A program made the position numbers and the translations under genes. The notes beneath the pieces were generated by a model that was not told where the DNA came from, did not search any database, and was given only the letters and a program-made list of their open reading frames with translations. DNA of 64,000 nt, from assembly GCF_011764565.1 (NCBI RefSeq), contig NZ_AP022871.1, forward strand, positions 7,564,320 to 7,628,319, written 5' to 3'. Positions within the stretch are counted from its first letter, which is position 1, and every line of letters begins with the position of its first letter. Positions 1 through 9,142 of this stretch are shown here, piece after piece. Source of the stretch: Phytohabitans suffuscus. Its GTDB lineage: Bacteria > Actinomycetota > Actinomycetes > Mycobacteriales > Micromonosporaceae.

Positions 1-1
1 C

Positions 2-1198
2 CCGGAGTGGACCGAGGTGGACCGCCCGGCCGAGCCCGGCCTGGCCTTCGTCCCCTGCGCGCCGGACCGGCCCGTCTACGTCATCTACACCTCCGGGTCG
101 ACCGGAAACCCCAAAGGCGTGGCTCTCCCGCACAGCTGCATCGACAACATGACGTACTGGCAGCGGCACCACTCGGCCCGCGAGGACCTGCGGACGGCGC
201 AGTTCGCACCGCAGAACTTCGACATCTGGTTCCAGGAGGTGCTCAGCACGCTCTGCGGCGGCGGATCGCTGGTCATCATGCCCGAGCGGCTGCGGCAGGA
301 CCCGATCGAGCTGCTGGACTGGCTCGCGCGCGAGCGGATCGAGCGCCTCTTCCTGCCCTGTGTCGGGCTGCACATGCTGGCGACGGCGGCGACGGCGTTC
401 GACTCGCTGGCCGGCCTCGCCCTCCGCGAGATCAACACCGCCGGCGAACAGCTCGTCTGCACGCCGGCGATCCGGGACTTCTTCCACCGCCTGCCCCAGT
501 GCGGTCTCAACAACCACTATGGACAGAGCGAGTCGCACACGGTGTCGGTGCACACGCTGACCGGACCGAGCGACTCGTGGCCCGCGCTGGCGCCGATCGG
601 CCTGCCGCTGCCGGGCTGCGAGATCCTGCTGGACACCGCCGATCCGGGTGAGTCGCGGATCGGCGAGCTGCTCGTCGCCGGACTGCCGCTGTCACTGGAG
701 TACCTGAACCAGCCGGAGCTGAACGCGCAGCGATACGTGCGGGTCCCGCCGACGGCGCACGGGCACACCCGGGCCTTCCGGACCGGCGACCTGGTGAGCG
801 TGGAGAACGGCCTGATGCACTTCCTCGGCCGCACCGACGACGAAGTCAAGATCCGCGGGTTCCGGGTCAACCCGCTCGAGGTCGAGGCATGCCTGGGCAG
901 GCAGCCGGGAGTGGCGGAGGCCATCTGCGTCCCGGTGGACCTGGCCGCCGGCTCCCGCCAGCTGCGGGCCGCCGTGACGATCGCGCTCGGCGGCGAGTTC
1001 GACGTGGCCGCCGCGCTCGCCGCACTCCGCGAAGAGCTTCCCTGGTACTGCATCCCGCCGACCATCTCGGTGCTGCCGTCCATGCCGCGCAAGTCGAGCG
1101 GCAAGGCCGATCGAGCCGCGGTCGCGCGGCTGCTGGCTCCTGGCCGGCGAACGGCGGCACCCGTCGACACAGAGGAGCGACGAGGCTTTGTCCGCTAA
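2..1198 (+). CDS. NRPS adenylation domain (5' end outside window)
   Basis: AMP-forming adenylation domain that would activate an amino acid for a carrier protein. The frame is open from the first bases, so the N-terminus lies upstream. Visible core motifs are A3 (YTSGSTGNPKGV near 87-122), A4 (FDIWFQE, whose Asp normally contacts the substrate alpha-amino group), a variant A5 (HYGQSESH), A7/A8 (RTGD, then GRTDDEVKIRGFRV) and A10 (PRKSSGKADRAA with the catalytic Lys). No carrier domain follows in the same protein; a free-standing one lies 0.8 kb downstream. The stop overlaps the TTG start proposed for the next gene, which suggests coupling. Substrate is not read with confidence; the diaminopropionate genes nearby make that amino acid or a relative a reasonable guess. 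Confidence 0.93.
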   Translation, partial: PEWTEVDRPAEPGLAFVPCAPDRPVYVIYTSGSTGNPKGVALPHSCIDNMTYWQRHHSAREDLRTAQFAPQNFDIWFQEVLSTLCGGGSLVIMPERLRQDPIELLDWLARERIERLFLPCVGLHMLATAATAFDSLAGLALREINTAGEQLVCTPAIRDFFHRLPQCGLNNHYGQSESHTVSVHTLTGPSDSWPALAPIGLPLPGCEILLDTADPGESRIGELLVAGLPLSLEYLNQPELNAQRYVRVPPTAHGHTRAFRTGDLVSVENGLMHFLGRTDDEVKIRGFRVNPLEVEACLGRQPGVAEAICVPVDLAAGSRQLRAAVTIALGGEFDVAAALAALREELPWYCIPPTISVLPSMPRKSSGKADRAAVARLLAPGRRTAAPVDTEERRGFVR

Positions 1199-1996
1199 CC
1201 CCATGCTTCTCGTCCTCGACTACCCGGGCCGGCGGCCCGAGGCGCACATCAGCGAGATGCACCTCGACCGGTGCGGGTTCGAGTGCGCGGAGGTACTGAC
1301 CTCGCCGATGCCCACGGCGTTCTCGACTCCCGAGTACGCCGGCCAGCTCTTCGCACAGCGGCGACCGGAGCGCCCCGCGGCCCTGGTCGCGTACTGCGCC
1401 GCCGCCCCACTGGCGGTCGCGGCGGGCGCGCTTCTGGCCGGCCCGGCCGATCCCGTACCCATCGTGGTGCTCGACCCGCAGCAGACCCCACCGTCCGAGA
1501 TCCTGCACGAGTACCACGAGGTCGTGCGCCAGGTCGAGGGCAAGGCGCCGGACGTCGAGCGGCCGCCCCTGCTCGACATCGAGGGACTGCTCGCCACCCC
1601 GAGACGCTGGTGCGGCTGATCGGGGCGGACCTGCGCGAGCGCGCGAGGCTGGCGCTGGCCGCCTTCGGGTTCGGCGGAGCCGACGTGAGCGGACCCGTGG
1701 AGGGCGTGGTCGGCGTGTACGTCGAGTGGCTCACCTTCCTCGTCGCGGCTCACTACGACGCGCAGCCGCCGCCGCGTGGCCCGGTCCTGCAGGTGATCTC
1801 GCAAGGGCATCCGGACGACGCCGGCTGGCTGGGCGCCGCCGACCTGCGGACCGTACGCATCCCGTGCGACCGGCCGGAGCTGGCCGCCAACGCGCAGGCG
1901 CGGGCGGCGGTGCTCGACTTCCTTCAGCGCGTCGCTCTCCCGGCGTCCGCCGGCACGGGACACGAGGGATCCACCCGCACGGGACACGGGGGATAG
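1188..1996 (+). CDS. Thioesterase-like protein of unknown function (one frameshift)
   Basis: I do not recognise this family. The first 135 or so residues are in one frame and the rest in another; the switch is near 1598 in a C/G-rich stretch. Restoring one base gives about 269 residues. The layout hints at an alpha/beta hydrolase or type II thioesterase: LLVLDYPG strand at the N-terminus, an elbow-like LVAYCAAAPLA where a thioesterase would have GHSMGA, and late PVLQVISQGHPDD. The elbow has Cys in place of Ser, so the protein may be catalytically altered or structural. A TTG start at 1188 overlaps the adenylation gene; ATG at 1203 is the alternative. The carrier-protein gene starts 3 bases after its stop, so it is embedded in the operon. 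Confidence 0.6.
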
Positions 1997-1999
1997 GAC

Positions 2000-2266
2000 A
2001 TGCGGGCCGACCTTTTCACCGACACCGAGCTCAAACTGGCGCAGATGTGGATCGACGTCCTGGGCGTCGACTCCGTCGGCCGCGGCGACAACTTCTTCGA
2101 CCTCGGTGGCGACTCGATGCTCGCCACCAGACTGGTGCTGACGGCCCGCCGCGCCTGGAACGTGGAGTTCAGCGTCCGGGTGCTCGTCGACTCGCCGGTG
2201 CTCAAGGACATGGCCGGCCGGATCGACGTGCTGGTCGGCCCGGCGGACACCGGATCACCTCGCTGA
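2000..2266 (+). CDS. Free-standing peptidyl carrier protein
   Basis: An 88-residue phosphopantetheine carrier protein. The attachment motif FFDLGGDSMLA is complete, with the modified Ser near residue 39, preceded by the usual helix I (LAQMWIDVLGVDSVGRGDN) and followed by helix II/III (ARRAWNVEFSVRVL). It should be loaded by the adenylation protein encoded upstream, acting in the cytoplasm. It starts 3 bases after the thioesterase-like gene, with a GGGGGATAGGAC purine stretch in front of ATG. Separate A and PCP proteins are typical of pathways in which one amino acid is tethered and then modified or transferred, for example by a P450 or an aminoacyltransferase. Confidence 0.93.
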   Translation: MRADLFTDTELKLAQMWIDVLGVDSVGRGDNFFDLGGDSMLATRLVLTARRAWNVEFSVRVLVDSPVLKDMAGRIDVLVGPADTGSPR

Positions 2267-2376
2267 GCCCACCGGCAACGGGCAAGATGCCCGGTCATCC
2301 GGCCGGCGCGCACGATCGATGCAGATGGCCGGCCGCCACTCGAGCGAAGTGACGAACGACGAAACGAGGGGTACCC

Positions 2377-2586
2377 GTGTCCAACCCGTTCGAAGACGCC
2401 GACGCCCGCTATCGGGTTCTGATGAATGACGAAGCCCAGTACTCGCTGTGGCCCGCCGCAATCGCCTGCCCGGACGGCTGGAGCGTCGTACACGGCGACG
2501 ATTCCCGCTCCGCCTGCATCGAGTACATCGAGAAACAGTGGACAGACATGCGTCCGGCAAGCCTTGTCCGCGCAGAGCATGGCTGA
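2377..2586 (+). CDS. MbtH-like protein
   Basis: A 69-residue MbtH family protein, a chaperone-like partner of NRPS adenylation domains. It carries the family signature almost in full: NPFED at the N-terminus, VLMNDEAQYSLWP, CPDGW, and the C-terminal CIEYIEKQWTDMRPASL, including the invariant Trp residues. GTG start at 2377 preceded by GAGGGG. It lies in the same operon as the adenylation and carrier proteins and probably activates that adenylation domain. The 110-base gap before it contains no other gene. Confidence 0.96.
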   Translation: MSNPFEDADARYRVLMNDEAQYSLWPAAIACPDGWSVVHGDDSRSACIEYIEKQWTDMRPASLVRAEHG

Positions 2587-2647
2587 GCGCCCGCCGGAAA
2601 CGGCAGGCGGCTCGCCCGACAGCGCACGACTGGCATAGCGAGGCCCG

Positions 2648-3613
2648 ATGATTTTCGACGCTGCGTACGACGTCGTCACCGACGACATCTTCCTGGACAT
2701 GACCGGGTTCGCCCCCGGAGTCGATCTGCGCCTGAAGCTCGAGGGCCTGAACCCCGCTGGGTCCATCAAGCTGAAGACCGCGATCGCGCTGATCGAAGAC
2801 CTGGTGAGCAGGTTCGGTATCGGCCCCGGCGACCGGCTGATCGAGTCGTCCTCCGGAAACCTCGGTATCGCGCTCGGCTCCCTGTGCGCCCCGCGCGGGA
2901 TCAGCCTCACGATCGTCGCCGATCCCAACACCAACGTCGCCGCCATCCGCACGATGCGGGCGCAGGGCACCACGGTCGTGGTCGTCACCGACCGGGACGC
3001 GAACGGCGGCTTCCTGCAGACCCGGATCGACTACATACGCTCCCAGATGAAGCAGGACCGGAAGCTGTTCTGGCCCAACCAGTACGCCAACCCGGCCAAC
3101 AGTTCCGCCCACTACCGGCAGACCGCGCGCAGCATCCTCACGGAGCTGCCCGACGTCGGCGCCGTCCTCGTCGGAGTGAGCACCTCCGGCACGCTCATGG
3201 GCTGCCTGAGGTTCTTCCGCGAGTACCGCCCGACCACCCGGGTCATCGCCGTCGACTCCGAAGGCTCGATCCTGTTCGGGGGCCAGGGCGCGCCGCGCCT
3301 CATCCCGGGGCTGGGCGCGAGCCTGCGTCCCGGGCTGCTCGTCGACGACGGCGACTACGAGCGGGTGGTGGTGCCCGAGGTGGAGACGGTGTCGGCCTGC
3401 CACATGGTGGCGCGCCGCTACGGACTGCTGGTCGGCGGTTCCACCGGTACGGTGCTCGCCGCGGTGCGCCGGCTGGCACACACGTTCCGCAACGGGGAAC
3501 CGGTCGTGGCGATCTCGCCGGACACGGGGGAGCGGTACATCGACACCATCTACTCCGAGCAGTGGGTGGCCGATCACTTTCCGGGCATCAACACGGTCCT
3601 GGCGCGGTGGTGA
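2648..3613 (+). CDS. SbnA-like N-(2-amino-2-carboxyethyl)-L-glutamate synthase
   Basis: PLP-dependent fold-type II enzyme of the cysteine synthase superfamily, 321 residues. The PLP lysine lies in LNPAGSIKLKTA and the substrate loop is SSSGNLGIALG, both close to SbnA of staphyloferrin B synthesis and VioB-type enzymes. Family chemistry: O-phospho-L-serine plus L-glutamate gives N-(2-amino-2-carboxyethyl)-L-glutamate. A glycine-rich phosphate loop (STSGTL) and the late GGSTGT motif are present. The next gene is the matching SbnB-like dehydrogenase, so together they should supply L-2,3-diaminopropionate. I infer the pairing from order and motifs; a plain cysteine synthase is less likely because of the NPAGSIK context and the partner gene. 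Confidence 0.88.
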   Translation: MIFDAAYDVVTDDIFLDMTGFAPGVDLRLKLEGLNPAGSIKLKTAIALIEDLVSRFGIGPGDRLIESSSGNLGIALGSLCAPRGISLTIVADPNTNVAAIRTMRAQGTTVVVVTDRDANGGFLQTRIDYIRSQMKQDRKLFWPNQYANPANSSAHYRQTARSILTELPDVGAVLVGVSTSGTLMGCLRFFREYRPTTRVIAVDSEGSILFGGQGAPRLIPGLGASLRPGLLVDDGDYERVVVPEVETVSACHMVARRYGLLVGGSTGTVLAAVRRLAHTFRNGEPVVAISPDTGERYIDTIYSEQWVADHFPGINTVLARW

Positions 3614-3622
3614 GGAGTCCGA

Positions 3623-4606
3623 ATGTTTCAGGTCGTACCGCACGCGGTCGCCGTCGATGTGCTCCGCGACTCCCGCGACGCCGTCCTGGCCGCGGTCGAG
3701 ATGGCGTACCTCGCGCACGACAGAGGCGAAACCGTCAACCCGTCCAGCCACTTCCTGCGTTTCCCGGACCGGCCGGCGAGCCGCATCATCGCGCTGCCCG
3801 CCTACCTGGGCGGCGAGGTCGGGATGCCCGGGCTCAAGTGGATCAGCAGCTTCCCGGGCAACCACGAGCTCGGTCTGCCCAGGGCGTCCGCGGTCCTGCT
3901 GCTCAACGACGACCGTACCGGCCGGCCGGTGGCGTGCCTGGAGGCGGCGCACATCAGCGCCGCGCGTACCGCCGCCTCGGCCGCGTTGGCGGTGCGCACC
4001 CTGCGGCCCCGGGGCGGTCCGGTCCGGCTCGGCTTCGTCGGCGCGGGGGTCATCGCGGGCACCATCGCCGCCTTCCTGCGCCACACCGGGCTGCCGGTGA
4101 CCCGGTTCGTGTGCCACGACCTCGTGACCGAGCGGGCCCAGCGGTTCGTCAGCCGCGTGGAGGAGCACTGGCCGGCGTCCGGTGACACCGCCGACCTGGA
4201 CACCGCGCTCAGCTGCGACGTCGTCGTCTTCGCCACCACGGCCGGACAGCCGTACCTGCCGGAGACCCTGCGCTTCCGGCCGGGACAGACGGTGCTCAAC
4301 ATCTCGTTGCGCGACATCCACCCGCGCACGCTGCTGGCCGCGCAGAACATCGTCGACGACGTGGACCACTGCCTGCAGGCACTGACCTCGCCGCATCTGG
4401 CCGAGCAGCTGTCCGGTGGGCGCGAGTTCGTCACCGGGACTCTCGCCGACGTCATGCGCGGCAGGTGTGAGCTGAAGCCGCACGAACCGGTGGTGTTCTC
4501 GCCGTTCGGTCTCGGCGTTCTCGATATCGCGGTCGGCGCCATCGTCGCGGACCGCGCGAAGAACGACGCGCGGGCCGTCGCGGTGGCGGACTTTTTCGAG
4601 GACTGA
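3623..4606 (+). CDS. SbnB-like N-(2-amino-2-carboxyethyl)-L-glutamate dehydrogenase
   Basis: Ornithine cyclodeaminase/mu-crystallin family, 327 residues. The NAD-binding Rossmann motif GFVGAGVIAGTIAAF lies in mid-protein, preceded by GMPGLKWISSFPGN and the AARTAASAALAVRTL helix typical of the family; the late block SPFGLGVLDIAVG is also typical. In SbnB the enzyme oxidatively splits N-(2-amino-2-carboxyethyl)-L-glutamate to L-2,3-diaminopropionate and 2-oxoglutarate. ATG at 3623 lies 9 bases after the SbnA-like stop with GAGGAG nearby, so the two are co-translated. Ornithine cyclodeaminase is the alternative, but the neighbour favours the SbnB role. Confidence 0.88.
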   Translation: MFQVVPHAVAVDVLRDSRDAVLAAVEMAYLAHDRGETVNPSSHFLRFPDRPASRIIALPAYLGGEVGMPGLKWISSFPGNHELGLPRASAVLLLNDDRTGRPVACLEAAHISAARTAASAALAVRTLRPRGGPVRLGFVGAGVIAGTIAAFLRHTGLPVTRFVCHDLVTERAQRFVSRVEEHWPASGDTADLDTALSCDVVVFATTAGQPYLPETLRFRPGQTVLNISLRDIHPRTLLAAQNIVDDVDHCLQALTSPHLAEQLSGGREFVTGTLADVMRGRCELKPHEPVVFSPFGLGVLDIAVGAIVADRAKNDARAVAVADFFED

Positions 4607-4623
4607 CCCGGGAGGAGGCACCG

Positions 4624-5793
4624 GTGGGCGAGGCACGGCTGGAGACCGGCGTACACGGACACGAGATCTACACCTACGACTACGAGAAGGCGCTGCTGCC
4701 CGGCACCGACTCCGGGGCCGGCATGTGGCGGTACCAGCGCCTGCTGCCCCGGCCGGACGAGCCCACGATGTACCCGCTGCCGGTGGGCGGCACGCCGTTG
4801 CGCACCACGCGGGAGATCCGGCAGCGGCTCGGCATGCGTGGGCTGTGGCTCAAGGACGAGACCAAGGGACCCAGCGCCTCCAACAAGGACCGCGCCACGG
4901 CTCTCGTGATCGACCAGGGGCTGCGTACCGGCGTCGGGGTCATCTCGACGGCGTCGACCGGCAACGCCGCGGTGTCGACGGCGATCGGCGGCGCGGCCGC
5001 GGGCATAGCCGTCGTCATCTTCGTACCCGTCGACTGCGCGCCGGCCAAGGTCGAGATGATGGCGGCGATGGGCGCGTACGTGTTCAGGGTCTGCGAGGGC
5101 TACCGCGCCGCGTTCGAGCTCTCCCGGCGCGCCGCGGCCCACTTCCACTGGATGGACCGCTGCACCGGGCTGAACCCGCTGACCATCGAGGCGAAGAAGA
5201 CGGCCTCGTTCGAGGTCTGGGAGCAGCTCGGCGACCGGGCACCGGACGTGGTGACGGTGCCCGTCGGCGACGGGGTCACGCTGATCGGCGCGGCGAAGGG
5301 CTTCCAGGAGCTGGTCGCCTGCGGGGTGGCGGCGAAGGTTCCCCGGCTCATCGGGGTGCAGGCGCAGAGCTGCGCACCGGTGGCCGCGCGGTGGCACGGC
5401 ACCCCGGTCCCGGCGCAGTGGCCGGGCACGGTCGCGGACGGCATCGAGGTGCCGGAGCCGATGCTCACCGACTGGACCATCGACGAGGTCCGCCGTACCG
5501 ACGGCGACTTCGTGACCGTCACCGACGCCGAGATCCTGGACGCGGTCGAACTGCTCTCCGACGCGGCGCAGATCACCAGCGAGCCGGCCGGAGCCACCTC
5601 GCTCGCGGGTCTGCGCCAGGCGACCGCCACCGGTCTGGTCAGTCCGGACGAGACGGCGGTCGCCTGGGTGACCGGCGCGAACCTGCCGTCCCCTCCGGTG
5701 CGGGCGGCGCGGCCCGGCGCGGTGTTCACCATCTCCGCCGGGCTGGACGCCGTGGCTTTCGCGCTGGCCGGTACACCCGTTCCCGTGTCGTGA
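4624..5793 (+). CDS. PLP-dependent threonine synthase-like enzyme
   Basis: A 389-residue fold-type II PLP enzyme resembling threonine synthase. The N-terminus carries PLPVGGTPLRTT, then LWLKDETKGPSASNKDRA with the PLP lysine in SNKDRA, and the cofactor-binding STASTGNAA loop. The expected C-terminal elements (VPVGDGVTLIGAAKGF, then SEPAGATSL) are present, so the enzyme looks intact. Primary-metabolism threonine synthase is unlikely in this position. It probably makes or modifies a non-proteinogenic amino acid by beta or gamma replacement or elimination, for example a diaminobutyrate or a dehydro amino acid alongside diaminopropionate. Last gene of the operon; GGAGGAGGCACC precedes its GTG start and a strong hairpin follows. 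Confidence 0.8.
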   Translation: MGEARLETGVHGHEIYTYDYEKALLPGTDSGAGMWRYQRLLPRPDEPTMYPLPVGGTPLRTTREIRQRLGMRGLWLKDETKGPSASNKDRATALVIDQGLRTGVGVISTASTGNAAVSTAIGGAAAGIAVVIFVPVDCAPAKVEMMAAMGAYVFRVCEGYRAAFELSRRAAAHFHWMDRCTGLNPLTIEAKKTASFEVWEQLGDRAPDVVTVPVGDGVTLIGAAKGFQELVACGVAAKVPRLIGVQAQSCAPVAARWHGTPVPAQWPGTVADGIEVPEPMLTDWTIDEVRRTDGDFVTVTDAEILDAVELLSDAAQITSEPAGATSLAGLRQATATGLVSPDETAVAWVTGANLPSPPVRAARPGAVFTISAGLDAVAFALAGTPVPVS

Positions 5794-5795
5794 GT

Positions 5796-5833
5796 CCCGC
5801 CCCGCCCGCCGGGTCAGCTGGCGGGCGGGGCGG
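5796..5833. terminator. Bidirectional terminator hairpin
   Basis: Perfect inverted repeat with arms CCGCCCCGCCCGCC and GGCGGGCGGGGCGG around a 9-base loop. It sits between two convergent genes, the threonine synthase-like gene and the tricorn protease, and overlaps the last codons of the protease. It marks the right end of the peptide operon. Confidence 0.7.
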
Positions 5834-8800
5834 CGGGCGGGTCCTGCTCCAGCGCCCGCAGCGCCAGCCGGACGGCGGTGTCGAGCTGCGGGTCGCGGCC
5901 CGCGGCCCAGTCGTGCGGCGCGACCGTCACCTCGACGTCCGGATCCACGCCGTGGTTCTCCACCCCGAAGCCGGCGCCGGCGAACCACCAGGAGTACTTC
6001 GGCTGCAGCACCAGGCTCCCGTCGACCAGCGTGTACTTCAGGTCGATGCCGAGCGTGCCGCCCCAGGTCCGGGTGCCGACCACGGTGGCGATGCCGTAGG
6101 ACTTCAGCGCCTGGGTCACGATGTCGCCGCCGGACATCGCGTGCCCGTCGGCGATCGCGACCACCGGGCCGCGCGGTGCCTCGTTCGGGTAGGTGGACGG
6201 CTCCTCGTACCGGGACAGGTTCCAGCCGATGACGCGCCGGGCGAGCTTGTCGACCAGCGGCTGCGCGGCGTCACCGCCCTGGTTGTCCCGCAGGTCCACG
6301 ATCAGGCCGTCGCGCCCGAACTCCGTGTGCAGGTCGCGGTGGAACTCCGCCCAACCCTGCGCCATCATGTTCGGCAGGTGCAGGTAGCCCAGCCGTCCCC
6401 GGACGCCTCGCGGACGGCGGCCCGCTGCCGGGCGACGTGGTCGTAGTAGCGGACCGCGTGCTCGCTGGCCAGCGGGACGACGGCGACCCGCCGGTCCGTG
6501 CCGTCGCGGCGCAGTGTCAGCTCGACCGGCTTGTCTGCCGCGCCGACCAGCAGCGCGTTGGGGCCGAGGTCGGGGTCCACCGGCCGGCCGTCCACCGCGA
6601 CGACGAGATCGCCCGCCGCCGCGGCGACGCCGGGAGCGGCCAGCGGGGAGCGCGCCTCGATCACCGACGACTCGCCCGGCAGGATCCGCGCGATCCGCCA
6701 GGTGCCGTCCCCGGTGGGCTCGACGTCGCAGCCGAGCAGGCCCTGGGCCAGCGCCGGGTCACCGCCCCACCGAACGTCAGCACGCCGGTGTGCGAGCTGC
6801 CCATCTCGCCCTGCAGCTCCCACAGCACGTCGAACAGGTCGTCGGTGCCGCCGATCCGGTCCAGCAGCGGCCGGTACCGGTCACCCATCGTGGCCCAGTC
6901 CACTCCGGCCATGTCGGCGCGCCAGAAGTTGTCGCGCATCAGCCGCCACGTCTCGTCGTACATCTGCCGCCACTCGTCTGCCGGTGTGACCGTCACCCGG
7001 ACCCGGTCCAGGTCGACGTCGACGGCCTCCCCGTCGAGCGCGCCGGTGGGCTTGACCCGCAGCGACCCCTCGGTCCGGTACGCCAGCCGCCCCCGTCCGC
7101 GCAGACGGCGTAGTCGTCGAGGGACTCGACCTCGATCGAGCGCTCGCACCGGTCCAGGTCGTAGCGGACCAGCCGGGTGGTCGGGTGCCCGTCGGCCGCG
7201 CCGATCATGGCCTCGCCCAGCTGGCCGGCGCGCGGCAGGTCCAGCCACACCACGCCGCCGGTGACCGCGCGGAGCCTGTCGTAGCGGCCGGCCGCCACCG
7301 GAAACGGCACGATGCGCCCGGCCAGCCCGGCGAGGTCCACACCGGCGGTCGCGGAGTGCCTCGTCGCTTCGCTCCTGGGTTCGGGTCCCGCCGACCGTGG
7401 GGCTGTGCTGGTTGCGCTCGCTTCGCTCGCTGGGCGCCCCTGGTGGTCGGCGCCATCCGGCCTCGTCGCTTCGCTCCTCGGTTCGGGTCCCGCCGACCGA
7501 GGGGCGAACGGCGAGGGGGTCGTGGCCAGCAGCGGCACGAGGTAGGGCCGGACCCCGGGCAGGAGCCCCAGGTCGAACAGGTGCGTGTCGTGCACCGGGT
7601 CGAAGGCGCGGTTCGACAGGAACGCGAGGTGCCGGCCGTCCAGGGTGAACGCCGGCGAGCTGTCGTCGAACCGGGGCGGGGTCACGTCGGTGACGGTGCC
7701 GTCGGCCAGCCGGGCCAGCCGGATCTGCGAGGCGCCGCGGTCGCCGTCCGGGTGGCGGGGCAGCCACGGCTGCGCCCAGGCGAGCAGTGCGGAGTCGGGT
7801 GAGAACGCCAGCCCCGTGACCTCGGCGTTGGTGCTGCGCGCCAGCTCGCTGACGACCGGCTCGCCCTCCAGCGCCACGGTCAGCAGCCGGCCGTCGGCAC
7901 AGGCGACCGCCGCCGTCCGCCCGTCCGGCGCGACCGCCAGCTCCAGGACCCGGCCGAACTCGCCGTGCCCGATCCGCCGCGCCGGCCCGCCATCCGCGGG
8001 GATCACGTCCAGGCCGTCCTCGCCGCCGCTGTCGGACGCGCAGACGACCGCCTCCTTGCCGGGGATGACCACCGGGAGCCGGCCGCGTACGCCGGGCTCG
8101 GCGAGCAGCGGCCGGGCCGGCTCGTCGCGGCCGGGCAGCCAGTGCACGGTGCCGCGCGCTTCGGCGGCCAGGACGTGGCCGGTCGGGTCGAGCGCGAACG
8201 AGCCCAGCTGCGAGCTCGCCGGCACCGTGTAGGCGGTGCGCCCGGGGCGGTCCGTGTCGAGCCGGATGTCCAGCCGCTTCGGCTTGGCGTCGAGCGGATC
8301 GAGCAACCAGATCTCGCCGGCCCGCTGGTAGACCACCCGCTGCCCGTCGGTCGTCGCGTGCCGGGCGTAGAACTCGCCGACGTCGGTGTGGCGGCGCAGG
8401 TCCGTGCCGTCCGGGAGCGCGGAGTAGAGCGCGCCGGCCCCTCGTGGTCGGACAGGAACACCACCCGGGGGCCGACGAACATCGGGTTCACCAGGTGGTT
8501 GCCGACATCAGCGAGGATTCGGGTGTAGCGCGAGCCGTCCGGCGAGTACCAGATCGTCCCGCCGGCGCCGCCGCCGTAGCGCTTCCACCGTGCCGGATCG
8601 GAGACGACGGTCTCCAGGGCGCTGCCGACGAGCACCGCCCCGTCGCGGACCGCGACGTCGCCCACCGGCCCGTAGTCGAGCCGGCGCGCCGGTCCGCGCA
8701 GCGGAACGGCGAACGCCCAGGTCTTCATGGAGACGTGCTGGCCGGCCCGGCTCAGCACCAGCGCCTCGTCGTCGCTGACCCAGCCCCGCACGGTCGCGAA

Positions 8801-9103
8801 CCGGTCACCCCAGTACGTGAGCCGCCTGGCCGGGCCACCCTCGACGGGCGCCGCGAACGCCTCGCGGGGGTCGGCGAAGCCGGCGGACCGGGTGCCGTCA
8901 CGGGTGGAGGTCCAGGCGACGTGCGTGGCCGACGGGTTCAGCCGCGGATGCAGCACCGGGGCGCGGGCCGTGCTCAGCCGCCACGCCCGGGTGCCGCCGT
9001 CCGCCGCCTCACCCAGCGAGGCGAGCCAGACGCCGTCCTCGGCCACGAACGTGACGAGATCGCGCGCGAGGTGCGGATAGCGGAGGTACCCCGATTCGGC
9101 CAT
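5814..9103 (-). CDS. Tricorn-type S41 protease (four frameshifts)
   Basis: Tricorn protease homologue that would degrade oligopeptides released by the proteasome, in the cytoplasm. Five consecutive reading frames on this strand each carry a tricorn segment; breaks lie near 8440, 7100, 6775 and 6395, every one a single missing base. Corrected length is about 1,097 residues, full size for the family. Order: N-terminal six- and seven-bladed propeller regions (MAESGYLRYPHLARDLVTFV to about residue 650), a C1 helical part (WRQMYDETWRLMRDNFW), a PDZ-like part (DLVVAVDGRPVDPDLGPN) and the C-terminal S41 core with the nucleophile motif DGHAMSGGDIV. A 102-base duplicated insert (7359-7505) sits in frame between propeller and core. 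ATG at 9103. Confidence 0.85.
7359..7505. repeat. In-frame direct repeat inside the tricorn gene
   Basis: Two 45-base copies (7359-7403 and 7461-7505) beginning CCTCGTCGCTTCGCTCCT and ending GCCGACCG[T/A]GGGGC differ at only two positions. Their offset of 102 bases keeps the frame. The spacer holds a further GCGCTCGCTTCGCTCGC hairpin-like unit. On the coding strand each copy encodes PRSAGPEPRSEATR, which does not look like protease sequence. It appears to be a small repeat element that has inserted and duplicated in a tolerant loop. Confidence 0.8.
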
Positions 9104-9142
9104 GCCTCACTCCTATGTCGACTGCCTGATTGGAGGGCTGTG

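Noticed and set aside
2255..4636. 793-codon open frame on the minus strand
   Set aside because: Shadow of the SbnA/SbnB genes; Arg/Gly/Pro-rich composition with no domain pattern.
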